The notes under the pieces are model-generated. The model saw only the letters and a program-made list of their open reading frames with translations, did not search any database and was not told the origin of the DNA. From NCBI GenBank assembly GCA_934047225.1, contig OW203987.1, positions 771,501 to 835,500 on the forward strand: a stretch of DNA of 64,000 bases, written 5' to 3'. The DNA comes from Ypsolopha sequella. Its lineage: Eukaryota; Arthropoda; Insecta; Lepidoptera; Ypsolophidae. Position 1 is the stretch's first letter. Each line of letters starts with the position of its first letter. Of this stretch, positions 45,370-55,440 are shown piece by piece. The translations under genes and the position numbers were made by a program.

Positions 45370-45562
45370 TGGTGTGTATTATTATGTTTTTTTTTTATTG
45401 TTATGTTGTAGTTACTAGTATATTGTGCACCACCTATCAAACTTTATGTTTAATTGTAGATGATACAGGATCAGCTTAAAATCAGCGCTGTGTAGACATG
45501 TTTACCATGCTCGCAGCATAAGCTGAGCTGTCTCCTTTTTGTTTTAATGTATTTTTGTGTAT
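45370..45562. other. spacer between BEL LTR and ISL2EU-like element
   Basis: No feature recognised. Confidence 0.4.
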
Positions 45563-45874
45563 AATGAGGAAGAGTCACGATTTTTGTTAAGTATGTAGAT
45601 CGATGACAGTAAAAAAAAACATGACTTATGGTGAAAAAAATATCCAAATCGGACAAGAAATGTCGAAAGTACAGCAATTTTACTGTAGCAGTTCAAATAA
45701 CGCCCGCCAGTACCAGCCGCGAGCGCGTGACGTCATCCCACACATACCCGGGGCGCGACCCCGCACGCGCTCTTCAGTTCTGTAGGTGTACTCTGTTTCC
45801 CGCGCAGTTCTTGAGCTGTGCTTGTCACGGTCGCTTTGTTATAGATTTATTGTTGTGTATCAATATCCTTAAAA

Positions 45875-46993
45875 ATGTCTTACAAATATTGTGTCGTGCC
45901 AAAGTGCAAGAGTACAAGTAGTAGTACGCCCGACAAACTATTTTTTCATGTTCCAACAGACAAAAAAGCTAGAAAAAAGTGGTGTAGTGTTATGAAGAGA
46001 GATCCTTTATCAAGCAAAAGTACTCATTACTGTTGCGAAGATCATTTCGACGTAAGTACCTTTCCTACGTTATACCTTATACTTGACGTATACCTATTTC
46101 CTCGTATTATTGAGTAAATGTCACCTATTTTATCGATCAATGGAATCAAAAACCTTAAAACTTAATCCTTTTATGTCATATTGTCTCAACCTTAACACAA
46201 TCGTATGAGGTAATAACAATAAACAATAATCAACGTAGGTATGATATTTGTAGTCCGGGAGACTACCGCATTTTTATCTACGATAATGAATACCTATCAA
46301 CAATAGGTAATGATTCGAATTTTAATTTCTTTGCTGTAGGACCTATTTTTTGGATCTGCTTTTCTCAGTAAGTAAAGTATTATTTAAAAATAAAATAAAG
46401 AATCTTTAATCTGTTTTTACTTTTTACAGGTCGAAAATGACATGGAAAATTATATAAGGTACCGATTGATGGGTGGTCAACTAAGACTAAAAAAAGGAGT
46501 TCTGCCGCATAAATTTGACTGCCAAAGAAAGGATAACGCCGTTGTAGAACGGACTGGATATAAAAAAAGACAGCAGATTGAGTACTTTGAAAGAGTGCTT
46601 AATCCGGAAGTTGGTCATGAAAACCTAATAACACAAGAAGAGTTCGTGGCGTGTGAAACGATTGATTTTAATTCAAATGATACAGAGGCTATAAACCCGC
46701 TTGAAGAAGATAATGCGGCAAATCTACACAATGATCCTAAATATAAATCACTCGCAGTGCAAGTTAATATAAAGCCAAAAGTTCGAAGCAAGGGCATTAA
46801 TACTGACGCCGGTTTTGACCGGGTTGAAGAGTTTGCTCTTAAAATAAAAACGGTGAAACCAAAAGAACATCGTCGGGATCATCATCGGGAACCAATGCAT
46901 GATAGCTTCACATCTTACTCTAATACCTCATCAGTTTATCATCATCAGTTAATAGTTTTATCATTTTCTTCACATTTGAGAGTGCAGCTATAA
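45875..46993 (+). pseudogene. THAP-domain transposase, N-terminal two exons
   Basis: Exon 1 is 45875-46051 (59 codons) and exon 2 begins at 46430. The donor is TTCGAC/GTAAGT and the acceptor TTTTTACAG/GTCGAA, both phase 0. Exon 1 encodes a THAP zinc finger: C-x4-C near residues 6-11 (CVVPKC), FFHVPTD, KKW near 33, and CCEDHF ending the C2CH set. Across the splice the text runs into ENDMENYIRYRLMGG and KKGVLPHKFDCQ, a conserved follow-on of these THAP proteins. Exon 2 stays open to TAA at 46993, but its last ~15-40 codons are antisense to the YqaJ exon and are probably not native. The catalytic DDE domain is absent. A host THAP gene is the alternative, but the truncation and inverted ends favour a transposon. 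Confidence 0.65.
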
Positions 46994-47659
46994 CCTTTAG
47001 TTTTTACTTTATGCTCCGGTGTTATTCTTGCCTTTACTGTGCACACATTTCCATTCCTTTGGACTTGGACATACCCTACGGCATCGTCGCCATATGACTC
47101 TCGTACAGACCTGTAATAATCATACAGCATTAAATACCTACATCACATTACCTGATGCGGTTGCACCATTTAAGTGCATCGAAACAAAAAACATGGTAGG
47201 TATCCGCTAATGTTAGTTAATCTACGGCGCGCTCCCGGTCTATAATGTTTAGGTGAACTTGAAACCGGCACTTACTAAATCGCAATGAATCATGCCTGCA
47301 GTTGCCTGCTTACAAAAACATCAACTCGAACTCCGTAGGAAGAAATAATGTAGGTACTTGACTTGACTAACGTTTTTATGATGGAGTGTGTTATGCTGTC
47401 CATGTACCTTTTTACCCAGGTTATTTTATTATTTTCACATTACCTACCGCAACAGCCATGGGAAAAAGTACCTAGGCCTAAACTCACTAACTAACACATT
47501 AAATTTGGTAGGTACTTACCGTTGAAGCTTCCAACCTCGGATTTCAGCGCTGGTATACTTCACATGATTGTTTAAGTATTCAAAAACCATGAAAGAATCC
47601 ACTTTAGGTAGATTATCTGACTGTCCTTTTTCGAATCCATCTTCCAATTTGTTGCTCAT
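46945..47659 (-). pseudogene. YqaJ-nuclease-type protein, N-terminal two exons
   Basis: Minus strand. Exon 1 runs from ATG at 47659 down to 47520 and exon 2 from 47110 down to a stop at 46945. The donor is CAACG/GTAAGT and the acceptor ATTATTACAG/G, and joining restores an Arg codon. Across the junction the text reads AEIRGWKLQR then SVRESYGDDAVGYVQV, continuing CTVKARITPEHKV. This is, by my memory, the conserved N-terminal region that precedes the SWIM-like finger and YqaJ exonuclease domain in insect YqaJ proteins. It stops right after KCEENDKTIN, before that finger, so the nuclease domain is gone. An upstream in-frame Met at 47857 is less likely as start. Confidence 0.6.
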
Positions 47660-47999
47660 TATTACAGAACACCGAAACAATAAACCGATAATGCATAAAA
47701 CTCGAAAAAAAACCGAGTGTTCGCTACTAATCACGAATGTGCGTACTGGACGACTGCGATCGCGCGGGGTCTGTGTGTGATGACGACATCGGTATCCACG
47801 GGCGGGAGGCGCGCGTTTTAAAATCAAGCCCGATAAAATATTAAATAACTTTGCCATTTATGGACGGATTTCAAAAAATCAAAAAGTAGTGTACTCAGAA
47901 AATCATAACACATGCAATGTAATAGTCAAAATTGGATTCTCCCGTTATGTGACTTATCCTCATTATGTCTCGTTACTTTTATGTGTTTTTAGACAAATA

Positions 48000-48180
48000 A
48001 ACCTTTTTTTTTCTTTTCTATTAAGTAATAATAATAATAATAAATTTCATTTATTTCGGATAACAAAGATCCATATTTGCTTACATGCCATTTGTTTCAA
48101 ATTAAATACTACAGTAATAACTAATGTCAGAACACAATTCATAGCTTTAATTCGATACTACTGGTAAATGCTTTCGAGTT
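48000..48180 (-). mobile_element. possible LINE 3' end
   Basis: An (AAT)n tract (48026-48043) followed by AAATTTCATTTATTTCGGAT resembles the 3' terminus of lepidopteran CR1-like LINEs read on the minus strand. No coding part is present. Confidence 0.35.
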
Positions 48181-48488
48181 CACGATTTTTTTTAGTGAAA
48201 GATATGGTTACAAGAAGACATTCTGTGTTAGTCGCGTTTTGCGAATCAAATTAGTTTTTGAGATATGATTTTTCAAAATTTCATAAATTCTATGCATTTT
48301 TTCGTAACGAAACACGAACGTTCCGTTTCACAAAACAAGAAGTTGCCAAGTTTTAAGGCTGATATTTTGACGTTTCATGTAGCAAAAATTTGCATGGAAC
48401 GAAACGCACCCCTCTGCGGTTGCTTATCTTATCATTGGTTAGGGGTCAGCCATCTTATTTTCGTTCTGTCAGTGTTTGTACTCGCAGT
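48181..48488. other. no feature recognised
   Basis: AT-rich, no coding evidence. Confidence 0.45.
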
Positions 48489-48690
48489 TTGAATCTGTAC
48501 TAAAACTGAATCAGAGCGAAACACTTCCTCGGGATAAAGGTTGAATCTATACCAAAACCGAATCAGAGCAACCCACTTCCTTGGAGTATAGGTTAAATCT
48601 GCACTAAAACCGAATCAGAGCTAGGTACCCACTTCCTCGGGGTATAGGTTGAATCTGTACCAAAAACCGAATCAGAGCACCCCCGACTCC
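48489..48690. repeat. degenerate ~54-bp tandem repeat, four copies
   Basis: Copies contain TGAATCTGTACTAAAAC, CGAATCAGAGC and CACTTCCTCGGG-TATAGG, at 48489, 48541, 48594 and 48650. Spacing varies from 52 to 56 bp. Confidence 0.8.
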
Positions 48691-48765
48691 ACGCAGTCTT
48701 GTGGCTACTACAACTAGAGCACAAATTATAGAGGGATACTACGTATAACTAGAGTGATATCGAAA

Positions 48766-48950
48766 ACCGGAGGCGTCGAAGGGGCGCGCCGCCAGCGTGC
48801 GGTGAGGAGCAGGCAAAGGAACGAAGCCTGAGCTAGCGAGGCTGGTTCGGTGACCAAAAATCCGAGTGGCGAAGGCGAGTGACGATGCCTGCGACGAAAT
48901 GCACGTGTCAGGTGCCGCGCCCCCAACGCCGGAGTTAAAGCAAGAGTCAA
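48766..48950. repeat. GC-rich dispersed sequence
   Basis: A GC-rich island (GGTGCCGCGCCCCCAACGCC and upstream) that I associate with a repeated lepidopteran sequence. The minus-strand open frame across it (48726-49115) has no domain I recognise. Confidence 0.3.
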
Positions 48951-49080
48951 TTTTATCCATAAAAAGTAGTTTTCATATTCTAAACTACGTAAATTATTAA
49001 TTTGGACCAACATAACCTCAAAATTTTTAAAATTAATACATATCTCAAAAACTACGTGGTTTTGCAACATCCCCTTCTCA

Positions 49081-49088
49081 GGGGAGGG
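49081..49088. repeat. 8-bp target-site duplication, left
   Basis: GGGGAGGG, repeated exactly at 49961-49968. Confidence 0.85.
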
Positions 49089-49960
49089 CAGTGTGACCAG
49101 ATTTAAATTGAACATTATGCCAGCTGCTTGCCTAAATTCTGCGAAAGTCTGCTATTTTTTTGTAAGAAAATGCTAAAATTGTGCTAATGACTAAAGTTAT
49201 AACTTTACGAATATATAAAAAAATACGCAAAAATAATTATTAAAAATATGAAGTGCTTGCAGGAAACATAGTAGAATCACTTACCGATGACTGTCCATGT
49301 CCAGAGTATCCAATGATATTTTTTGTTTTGTGTTTCGCTGAGTTTACATGATCTTTTAGAATAGATTATTTTGTAAAGCGGGTATCATATTACACGTTTT
49401 ACAAAAAGCGGCATTGCTGTCATCCTTGGCTCTTTATAACTGAGATGAAAACATTTGATCACAATACAAGGAAACTTTCAGTGGAAATTAGTGTTTTAAT
49501 GTTTATTGTGACCAACTGTCTTAAATAAAGAAATTATTCTATTCTATTCTCCCACTCAGAACGATAATTCTGGTCATATTTTCTTTTAATTTTTAATTCA
49601 CACTACGCGTACGACACAACTGATTGACGACGACTACAGATAATGAGATAAATTGTACCTACTAAGCTACTAACTCTACACACAGCTCGAAAGAAGATAT
49701 ACATTTACAGGGAATCCCCCTAAAATGTACTTGAGGGTTGCCAGTGTAGTTAAAAAAATCGGACATTATTTAAGAATGGTATAATTCTTTAAATATTTCT
49801 AGCGCCACTACTCAAGTTAAGCACAGGTAATTTGGCAATGTCTAATCCTGCTAATTTTCTGTGAAGGATCTTTTCAGATCTGCGACACAATCTGCTAAGC
49901 CCTAAATTGGGGATCAAATTCTGCTACAATCACAGAATTTTGCTTAATCTGGTCACACTG
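49089..49960. mobile_element. non-autonomous hAT-type element, 872 bp
   Basis: The ends are CAGTGTGACCAGATT and AATCTGGTCACACTG, perfect inverse over 15 bp, flanked by an exact 8-bp duplication (GGGGAGGG). CAGTG at the terminus is typical of hAT. AATTCTG and GCTAATTTTCTG-like motifs recur near both ends as subterminal repeats. The interior includes TTCTATTCTATTCT near 49540, possibly a LINE tail. No transposase frame. Confidence 0.88.
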
Positions 49961-49968
49961 GGGGAGGG
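49961..49968. repeat. 8-bp target-site duplication, right
   Basis: GGGGAGGG, matching 49081-49088. Confidence 0.85.
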
Positions 49969-50125
49969 TCACCTACCTCCCCCTCCCCCCGCCCTCACGC
50001 CCTCCCGTTAACTATTTAAATATTTACCAGTAATACTAAATTCCTTCCCAATTCATAATACCAGGATTTTGTCTTAACTATAGGTACACAACCGTGGCGA
50101 CTGCCGATATGCCTGTAATACTGAC

Positions 50126-50190
50126 TCGGAATCGAAATGACCATTGACGCGATAAAATCGATTATGTCGTCATTCGGAACGCGCTACTAC
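50126..50190. mobile_element. relic of MITE family B
   Basis: ACTCGGAATCGAAATGACC...CGATAAAATCGATTATG...CATTCGGAACGCG keeps the near-palindromic ends of family B with many changes. Confidence 0.45.
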
Positions 50191-50491
50191 TGTCACAAAA
50201 TTATAAAGGGATGCTTAGGTTAGAGCCGCGTCCATAAACTATGGGTCGCGGACACGGGTTCTTATGCCTTCTCTGTAGCACGCGTTGAAAATAGTATACG
50301 CTATCCTGCTGTCAGTGTTGGAATCTGACAAAATTTTTAATTTATGAACGGCTCACGGCTGCTATCTGCATTGTTTTTGTTTCGATTCCATTCGATTTCT
50401 TCTAGAAGTTTATTTTAAAATACATAAATTGGCTTATTAGTAAAGTTCCATTGTAAGATTTAATTAAATATTCCTCACTCACTGTATCAAA

Positions 50492-50530
50492 ATGGCAAAT
50501 GTATTCGGTTTGATCGTTTCTGGAAGATTG
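50492..50530 (+). CDS. Hikeshi: Hikeshi exon 1
   Basis: 13 codons, [13 protein letters not shown], donor AGATTG/GTATGT, phase 0. Confidence 0.93.
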
Positions 50531-51639
50531 GTATGTAAATATTGTTTTGCAGGTTATCCTATTAAAAGCAAATTTTACGGATTGCCTGTACAATAAATAA
50601 ATCGGCTTTTGGGTTTTATTTAACAGCTATTGCCTGTCACTCTCGAAGTATCACTAAACTTAATTTTCTCAATGTAATGAACCTAAATATAAACATAACC
50701 TAAACTTTCTTAAACAATATAATTTTAAGGTGCAAACAGACTTCAGTCCAGTGTCCGAGACCCAGTTCCTAGTAACAATCCCGGAAGCGGACTTGATAAA
50801 CCACTTGGTGGTGTTCCTGACAGGCGCAGTGCCGCTGCCGGCCGGCACGGTGGGCATGGTCTACTGGAGCTGGCCGGACGCCGCCGCGCCGCCCAACTGG
50901 CAGATGCTAGGACACATCTCTAATGCCAAGCCCTCTGCCATATTCAAGATCTCCAACCTGAAGAAACTTCACGAGCTTTCTAGTATGTTTGGCTCTGAGC
51001 CAGGTGTAAAGTAAACTTTGTTCTATGCTTGGGTAAATTTAGACCAAAGCATGTATTGTGTGGACAGGTCTAGGCCAAAAACTAACATAGTGCAGCTACT
51101 CACTTCTTTATTATACTTCTACGCATAAATTAAGGTCCCACCAAACAAGAATTTACTGCAGGAGTGCAATGATTATAAAACAGGCTGTGGCATAAGTGTA
51201 ATTGTAAAGATGTATTTCAATATTTATTTCAGATGATAACCAATACAGCAGTGCATTTGGTCTACAGAAGATCTGTCACAATGCACAGATTGGTGTAGCC
51301 ATTGAGCCAGAGGCCAATACTCAGTTCTTAGTAAATAATGCTGTAAGTTTCTTTTTGTCTTAAAATTACCTTGTGTTGCGTTTTATCTCATTGTGGCATA
51401 CTATTCTAACATAACATGGAAATATTGTGGAATTTCAGATACTAGAAACAAACTCATATGCGACCTTTGCTGAGAAAATGTTAGAAAACCTGGTGAATTT
51501 TGTGGCATCATTTGCAGTGACACAAGACCAGATGACATCGACACCAGGTGTGTCGTACATCCCCCTTAATACTCTGCAGACCTGGTACCAGAACTTTGAG
51601 CGAAGACTGCAGCAGAACCCAAACTTCTGGAAGAACTAG
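50492..51639 (+). CDS. Hikeshi: Hikeshi (OPI10), Hsp70 nuclear import carrier
   Basis: Hikeshi carries Hsp70/Hsc70 into the nucleus during heat stress by binding ATP-bound Hsp70 and FG-nucleoporins. Four exons: 50492-50530, 50730-51003, 51233-51342 and 51439-51639, giving 207 residues (human protein 197). All introns are GT-AG and phases match (0, 1, 0). Conserved landmarks: [14 protein letters not shown] at the start, [10 protein letters not shown]...[34 protein letters not shown], then the C-terminal domain [18 protein letters not shown] and [18 protein letters not shown] at the very end, which match Hikeshi along its length. The start ATG in TCAAAATGG has a good context and adds three residues (Met-Ala-Asn) before Val-Phe-Gly. 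The only divergent region is the middle, between exons 2 and 3. It looks intact and functional. Confidence 0.97.
50730..51003 (+). CDS. Hikeshi: Hikeshi exon 2
   Basis: Acceptor TTTTAAG/GTGCAA, donor GAGCCAG/GTGTAA, leaving phase 1. It encodes most of the N-terminal beta domain. Reading through the donor would stop six bases later, which supports the splice. Confidence 0.92.
51233..51342 (+). CDS. Hikeshi: Hikeshi exon 3
   Basis: Acceptor TTATTTCAG/ATGATA, donor AATGCT/GTAAGT. The split codon gives Asp. It encodes the variable loop and the AQIGVAIEP strand. Confidence 0.92.
51439..51639 (+). CDS. Hikeshi: Hikeshi exon 4
   Basis: Acceptor AATTTCAG/ATACTA to TAG at 51637-51639. It encodes the helical C-terminal domain ending NPNFWKN. 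Confidence 0.95.
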   Translation: MLETNSYATFAEKMLENLVNFVASFAVTQDQMTSTPGVSYIPLNTLQTWYQNFERRLQQNPNFWKN

Positions 51640-51995
51640 AGCCATTTCTCAGCTCCTGTTGGTGATGTGCGGGCTGTGAGATGTGGTGGCCGGTGGCTAG
51701 ACAAGTTTGCTTATTATTCAGTGTTGCGCTATAGTAATCATTGGCGTAAAAACTGGGCTGAGGGGTAAGGATCGCCCTGGCGGCTTCCAGGCCCCTCCTT
51801 GCAGCTGAGTGGCCCATCTAGGACTTTTAATACAATGTATGTTGAATCTTATATGTAAGGGTAAATGTGATGATCAATACCCGATAAAATGTATTCTGAT
51901 GATAAAAGCATGAATTAACAAGATGTAAATATGTTGTTTGATGTTATTATAATTATGTTCAGTTGCACACAACACTTTATCTACTCTCATCCTGC

Positions 51996-52001
51996 AATAA
52001 A
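51996..52001 (+). terminator. polyadenylation signal of Hikeshi
   Basis: AATAAA in CTGCAATAAAATAATTG, 357 bp after the stop; a sensible 3' UTR length. Confidence 0.65.
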
Positions 52002-52098
52002 ATAATTGCAACATCAAAAGCGGGTTTATAAGTACGTAGATTGTTTATCCAATGGTATAATATTTTAGATGTCCATTTTATGTTCACTTAGACGTTTG

Positions 52099-52997
52099 GT
52101 CCCAACGAGTTACACCAAAACCAGTCACAGTGTAACTCGTTGGGACAAAAAATAATAAAATGTCTCAACCAGTTACACTGTTACTTGATGGGACAACTTT
52201 TCATTTTTCATCCCAACGAGTCACACCCCAAAAACAAGAGTGTAACTCAATGGGATTAAAATCTGTTAAACGTTACCTAAAGCAAGTAGGAAATAAATAA
52301 CGATCTAAGGCAGAGTAATATTTTCCGATCAAATTTACCGAAAACGTTAACTTATTGTGTTGAGTGAGTCACAATAACAACTTAGCATGGTTTGGTTTCT
52401 CAAATTGTTTATAGGCTTGGTAAAACCTACACAAAAGGGGCCGAGGTGACGTCGGCGACTTTTTAGTGTTGACCCGTCTACAGTTTAAGCTCCCTATCTG
52501 TAAATATTTTGACGGATATACCGCCCAAATAAGAAATAGCAAAAGGTAGCTAGTCATGTTGATGTCCGTAACACACCATGTCTAGAAGTCGCCGACGCCA
52601 CGTCGTCGGTTTTTCCAAGCGTATAAACAATTTGAGAAACCAAACTATGCTAAGTTGTTATTGTGACTCACTCAACACAATAGGTCTAAGCTTTCGGTAA
52701 ATTTGATCGGAAAATATTACTCTGCCTTAGATAGTTAGTTATTTGCTACTTGCTTTAGATAACAGTGTTACTCGTTGGGAAGAAAAAAGCTGTCAACGTG
52801 TAACAGATTTTGATCCCAACGAGTTACACTCTTGTTTTGGGGGTGTGACTCGTTGGGACGAAAAATGAAAAGTTGTCCCATCGAGTAACAGTGTAACTGG
52901 TTGGGACATATTATTATTTTTTGTCCCAACGAGTTACACTGTAACTGGTTTTGGTGTAACTCAGTACATTATACTTATCTATGGTGTAACTCGTTGG
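52099..52997. mobile_element. ~900-bp foldback element with repeated CAACGAGTTACAC motif
   Basis: Arms of about 370 bp: the left (from 52099) and the right (to about 52960-52997) match in inverse along blocks such as CAATAACAACTTAGCATGGT, CAAATTGTTTATA and CAGAGTAATATTTTCCGATC. Within each arm the motif CCCAACGAGTTACAC (or its inverse GTGTAACTCGTTGGG) recurs several times in both orientations, like subterminal transposase-binding repeats. The non-inverted centre is only about 150 bp. No coding. It lies about 100 bp past the Hikeshi poly(A) signal. Confidence 0.82.
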
Positions 52998-53041
52998 ATT
53001 GCGGTGAGAGCAGGGGAAATATATAGTCAAGACTCGTCACT

Positions 53042-53205
53042 ATTGGTGTCGATTCGGCTAAACACAACTTAACTAATTTGACAAGACTAACCTTATTTTA
53101 AGCGTTCTGTCTTTTTCTTGATTTATCGAAAAGACAAGGACAGAACGCTTAAATTAAGTTTAGTCCTGTCAAATAAGTTAAGATGTGCTTCACCGAATCG
53201 GTACC
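53042..53205. repeat. 164-bp hairpin module
   Basis: Left half ATTGGTGTCGATTCGG...TTAAGCGTTCTGTC, right half GACAGAACGCTTAA...CCGAATCGGTACCAAT. The two halves are imperfect inverses. The same module forms the centre of the palindrome at 55440. Confidence 0.8.
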
Positions 53206-53691
53206 AATAACTCTTATTACGTAACTGCATTCAAACTGTGTGACCAGCTACAGTGGACGGTAGAGAACAAATGTCAGCACGGGTCGGCACGAATTCATGC
53301 GAGTACGCTCACTGCGAATAGAATATTGCAAAACCTTCGTACAATTTTTTTTTATAAAAAATTTAACTAAAAACATCTTTCCCTGACTGTACATAACATA
53401 ATTCAAAACATATTGAACTGATTGTAACTGGACACAATATTGTAATATATAAATAAAATGACTGGACTCAAAACTTTGTTTACATTTCAATGCTCGTAAT
53501 ATGAAACTGCCTACTGGCTGACGAAATTCTTATTTCAATGAATTACTGCATTGACTGAATAACCTCTTCAAATATGGTTACACCTTTCTGTTACACATTG
53601 TATATGTTTTGTTGACCTGGAAAAGTCTTCGACAGTGTGTTTCGGGAAGCTTTATGGGTGGTGCTGACGAAACTGGGATGCACGGATAAGA
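53042..53691 (+). repeat. direct copy of the palindrome's inner 650 bp
   Basis: From the hairpin to CACGGATAAG this segment repeats, in the same orientation, about 55380-56005 of the right arm. The one difference I noticed is T for C in GTGTGTTTCGGG. It then breaks at 53691 directly into the inverted arm. Confidence 0.85.
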
Positions 53692-55440
53692 TAAAAATAA
53701 AAAATAAACCCTCGCTTTTTTATCATACGAATCGGTAGGATGATTGTTCAGGATAAAATTTGTCTAAGAAACATTTGGTCTTACACTCATCTGTTGTACG
53801 AGATACCTATGAAATTAAAGATTTATTACAAGTTCTTTATTAACAATACCTAGTACTGTTCACTTGTAACAAGTAAATGACACGTTATAATTTTCTTATC
53901 TCTCTTACATCCAAACCGCATCTACCGCATAACCGATTTATACCGCAGAAATTGGCCGCCCTGTTTCCGTTTCCCTTCCTGCAGTTCGGAGTAGAAGATG
54001 CGCTTAGCCACCCTGGCATCAGACATTCGGGAAACATGGCCACACAATCGCAGCTGACGCCTCATTAGATAGGCCTTAATCCCACCGACATCAGCACGTC
54101 GCAGAACTTCCGTGTTTCTCAAACGGTCCGACCAGTGGATGTTCTGGATGTCACTCAGGCATTTGAGGTGGAACCTATCCAATGTGCGGATATGCTTCCG
54201 GTATGGACACCACTGTTCGGAGGCGTAAAGAAGATTAGGCAAAACTATCTCCATGTGCACAGAGACTTTTGTATGGAGCTTTAGGTCATGTGACCGGAAC
54301 ACCATGGGACGAAGTTTGGCATAGGCGGCAGCAGCTGCTCCTATTCTGCTGTTGACTTCGTCGTTAAGATGGCACTTGGATGTAATCGTGCTCCCCAGAT
54401 ATTTAAATTTCTCTACTTCAGCGATGCCTCACCGAGTTTTATATCGACTGGCGCACTGAGAGTGTTTTGAACCATCACTTCGGTTTTCTTAACACTGATT
54501 TTTAGGCCAAAACGCCGACATAATATATCTCATTGAGGCTCGACATTAAGCTCTGTAGATCATCTGAGGATTCCGCCACAAAACAAAGGTCATCTGAGTA
54601 CATTATCTCCGTTATGGTGGTAAGACACACTTTGGTGTATGCTGTCAGCCTGGCTAAGTTGAGAACACCGCCGTCGCGTCGTCGATGCGAAAACGAATAC
54701 AAATACCGTCAGACACTGATTGCAAGGCTTCCCGAACTACCATTGCAAAGTAAAGGGCAAAGTTAAGGGGCGCCAGCACGCAGCCTTGCTTGACATTGAA
54801 GAACTCCGTATCTTCGTCCTTTACCGCGCGCGACACAGCATGTCATCATGCAGTAGCCGGACCAACCTCACAAACTTATCCGTGCATCCCAGTTTCGTCA
54901 GCACCACCCATAAAGCTTCCCGAGACACACTGTCGAAGACTTTTCCAGGTCAACAAAACATATACAATGTGTAACAGAAAGGTGTAACCATATTTGAAGA
55001 GGTTATTCAGTCAATGCAGTAATTCATTGAAATAAGAATTTCGTCAGCCAGTAGGCAGTTTCATATTACGAGCATTGAAATGTAAACAAAGTTTTGAGTC
55101 CAGTCATTTTATTTATATATTACAATATTGTGTCCAGTTACAATCAGTTCAATATGTTTTGAATTATGTTATGTACAGTCAGGGAAAGATGTTTTTAGTT
55201 AAATTTTTTATAAAAAAAAATTGTACGAAGGTTTTGCAATATTCTATTCGCAGTGAGCGTACTCGCATGAATTCGTGCCGACCCGTGCTGACATTTGTTC
55301 TCTACCGTCCACTGTAGCTGGTCACACAGTTTGAATGCAGTTACGTAATAAGAGTTATTGGTACCGATTCGGTGAAGCACATCTTAACTTATTTGACAGG
55401 ACTAAACTTAATTTAAGCGTTCTGTCCTTGTCTTTTCGAT
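53692..55440 (-). repeat. giant inverted repeat, left arm
   Basis: 1749 bp, reverse complement of 55440-57188 with no difference that I found outside the central hairpin. All open frames of one arm recur at mirrored coordinates with the same protein text (for example 53922-54305 minus and 56575-56958 plus). It carries the LINE fragment in minus orientation. Confidence 0.88.
53922..55040 (-). pseudogene. LINE reverse transcriptase fragment, left arm
   Basis: Mirror of the right-arm fragment at 55890-56958. It is described there. Confidence 0.8.

Larger units (their letters stand above)
45563..47964. mobile_element. ISL2EU-like DNA transposon, internally deleted
   Basis: Terminal sequences AATGAGGAAGAGTCAC (left) and GTGACTTATCCTCATT (right) are inverse over 16 bp with two mismatches, each flanked by AT, the 2-bp target duplication expected for ISL2EU. 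Further inside, both ends share a weaker GC-rich inverted similarity (ACGTCATC..CACACA near 45729 and its inverse near 47775). Between them two genes point at each other: a THAP-domain gene (+) and a YqaJ-type gene (-), both truncated where they meet at about 46950. As I recall, ISL2EU elements encode a THAP/DDE transposase plus a YqaJ nuclease. The DDE half and the nuclease half are missing, so the centre was deleted. Confidence 0.6.

Noticed and set aside
48726..49115. 129-codon minus-strand frame
   Set aside because: Crosses a GC-rich dispersed repeat and the left end of the hAT element, so it cannot be a conserved gene.
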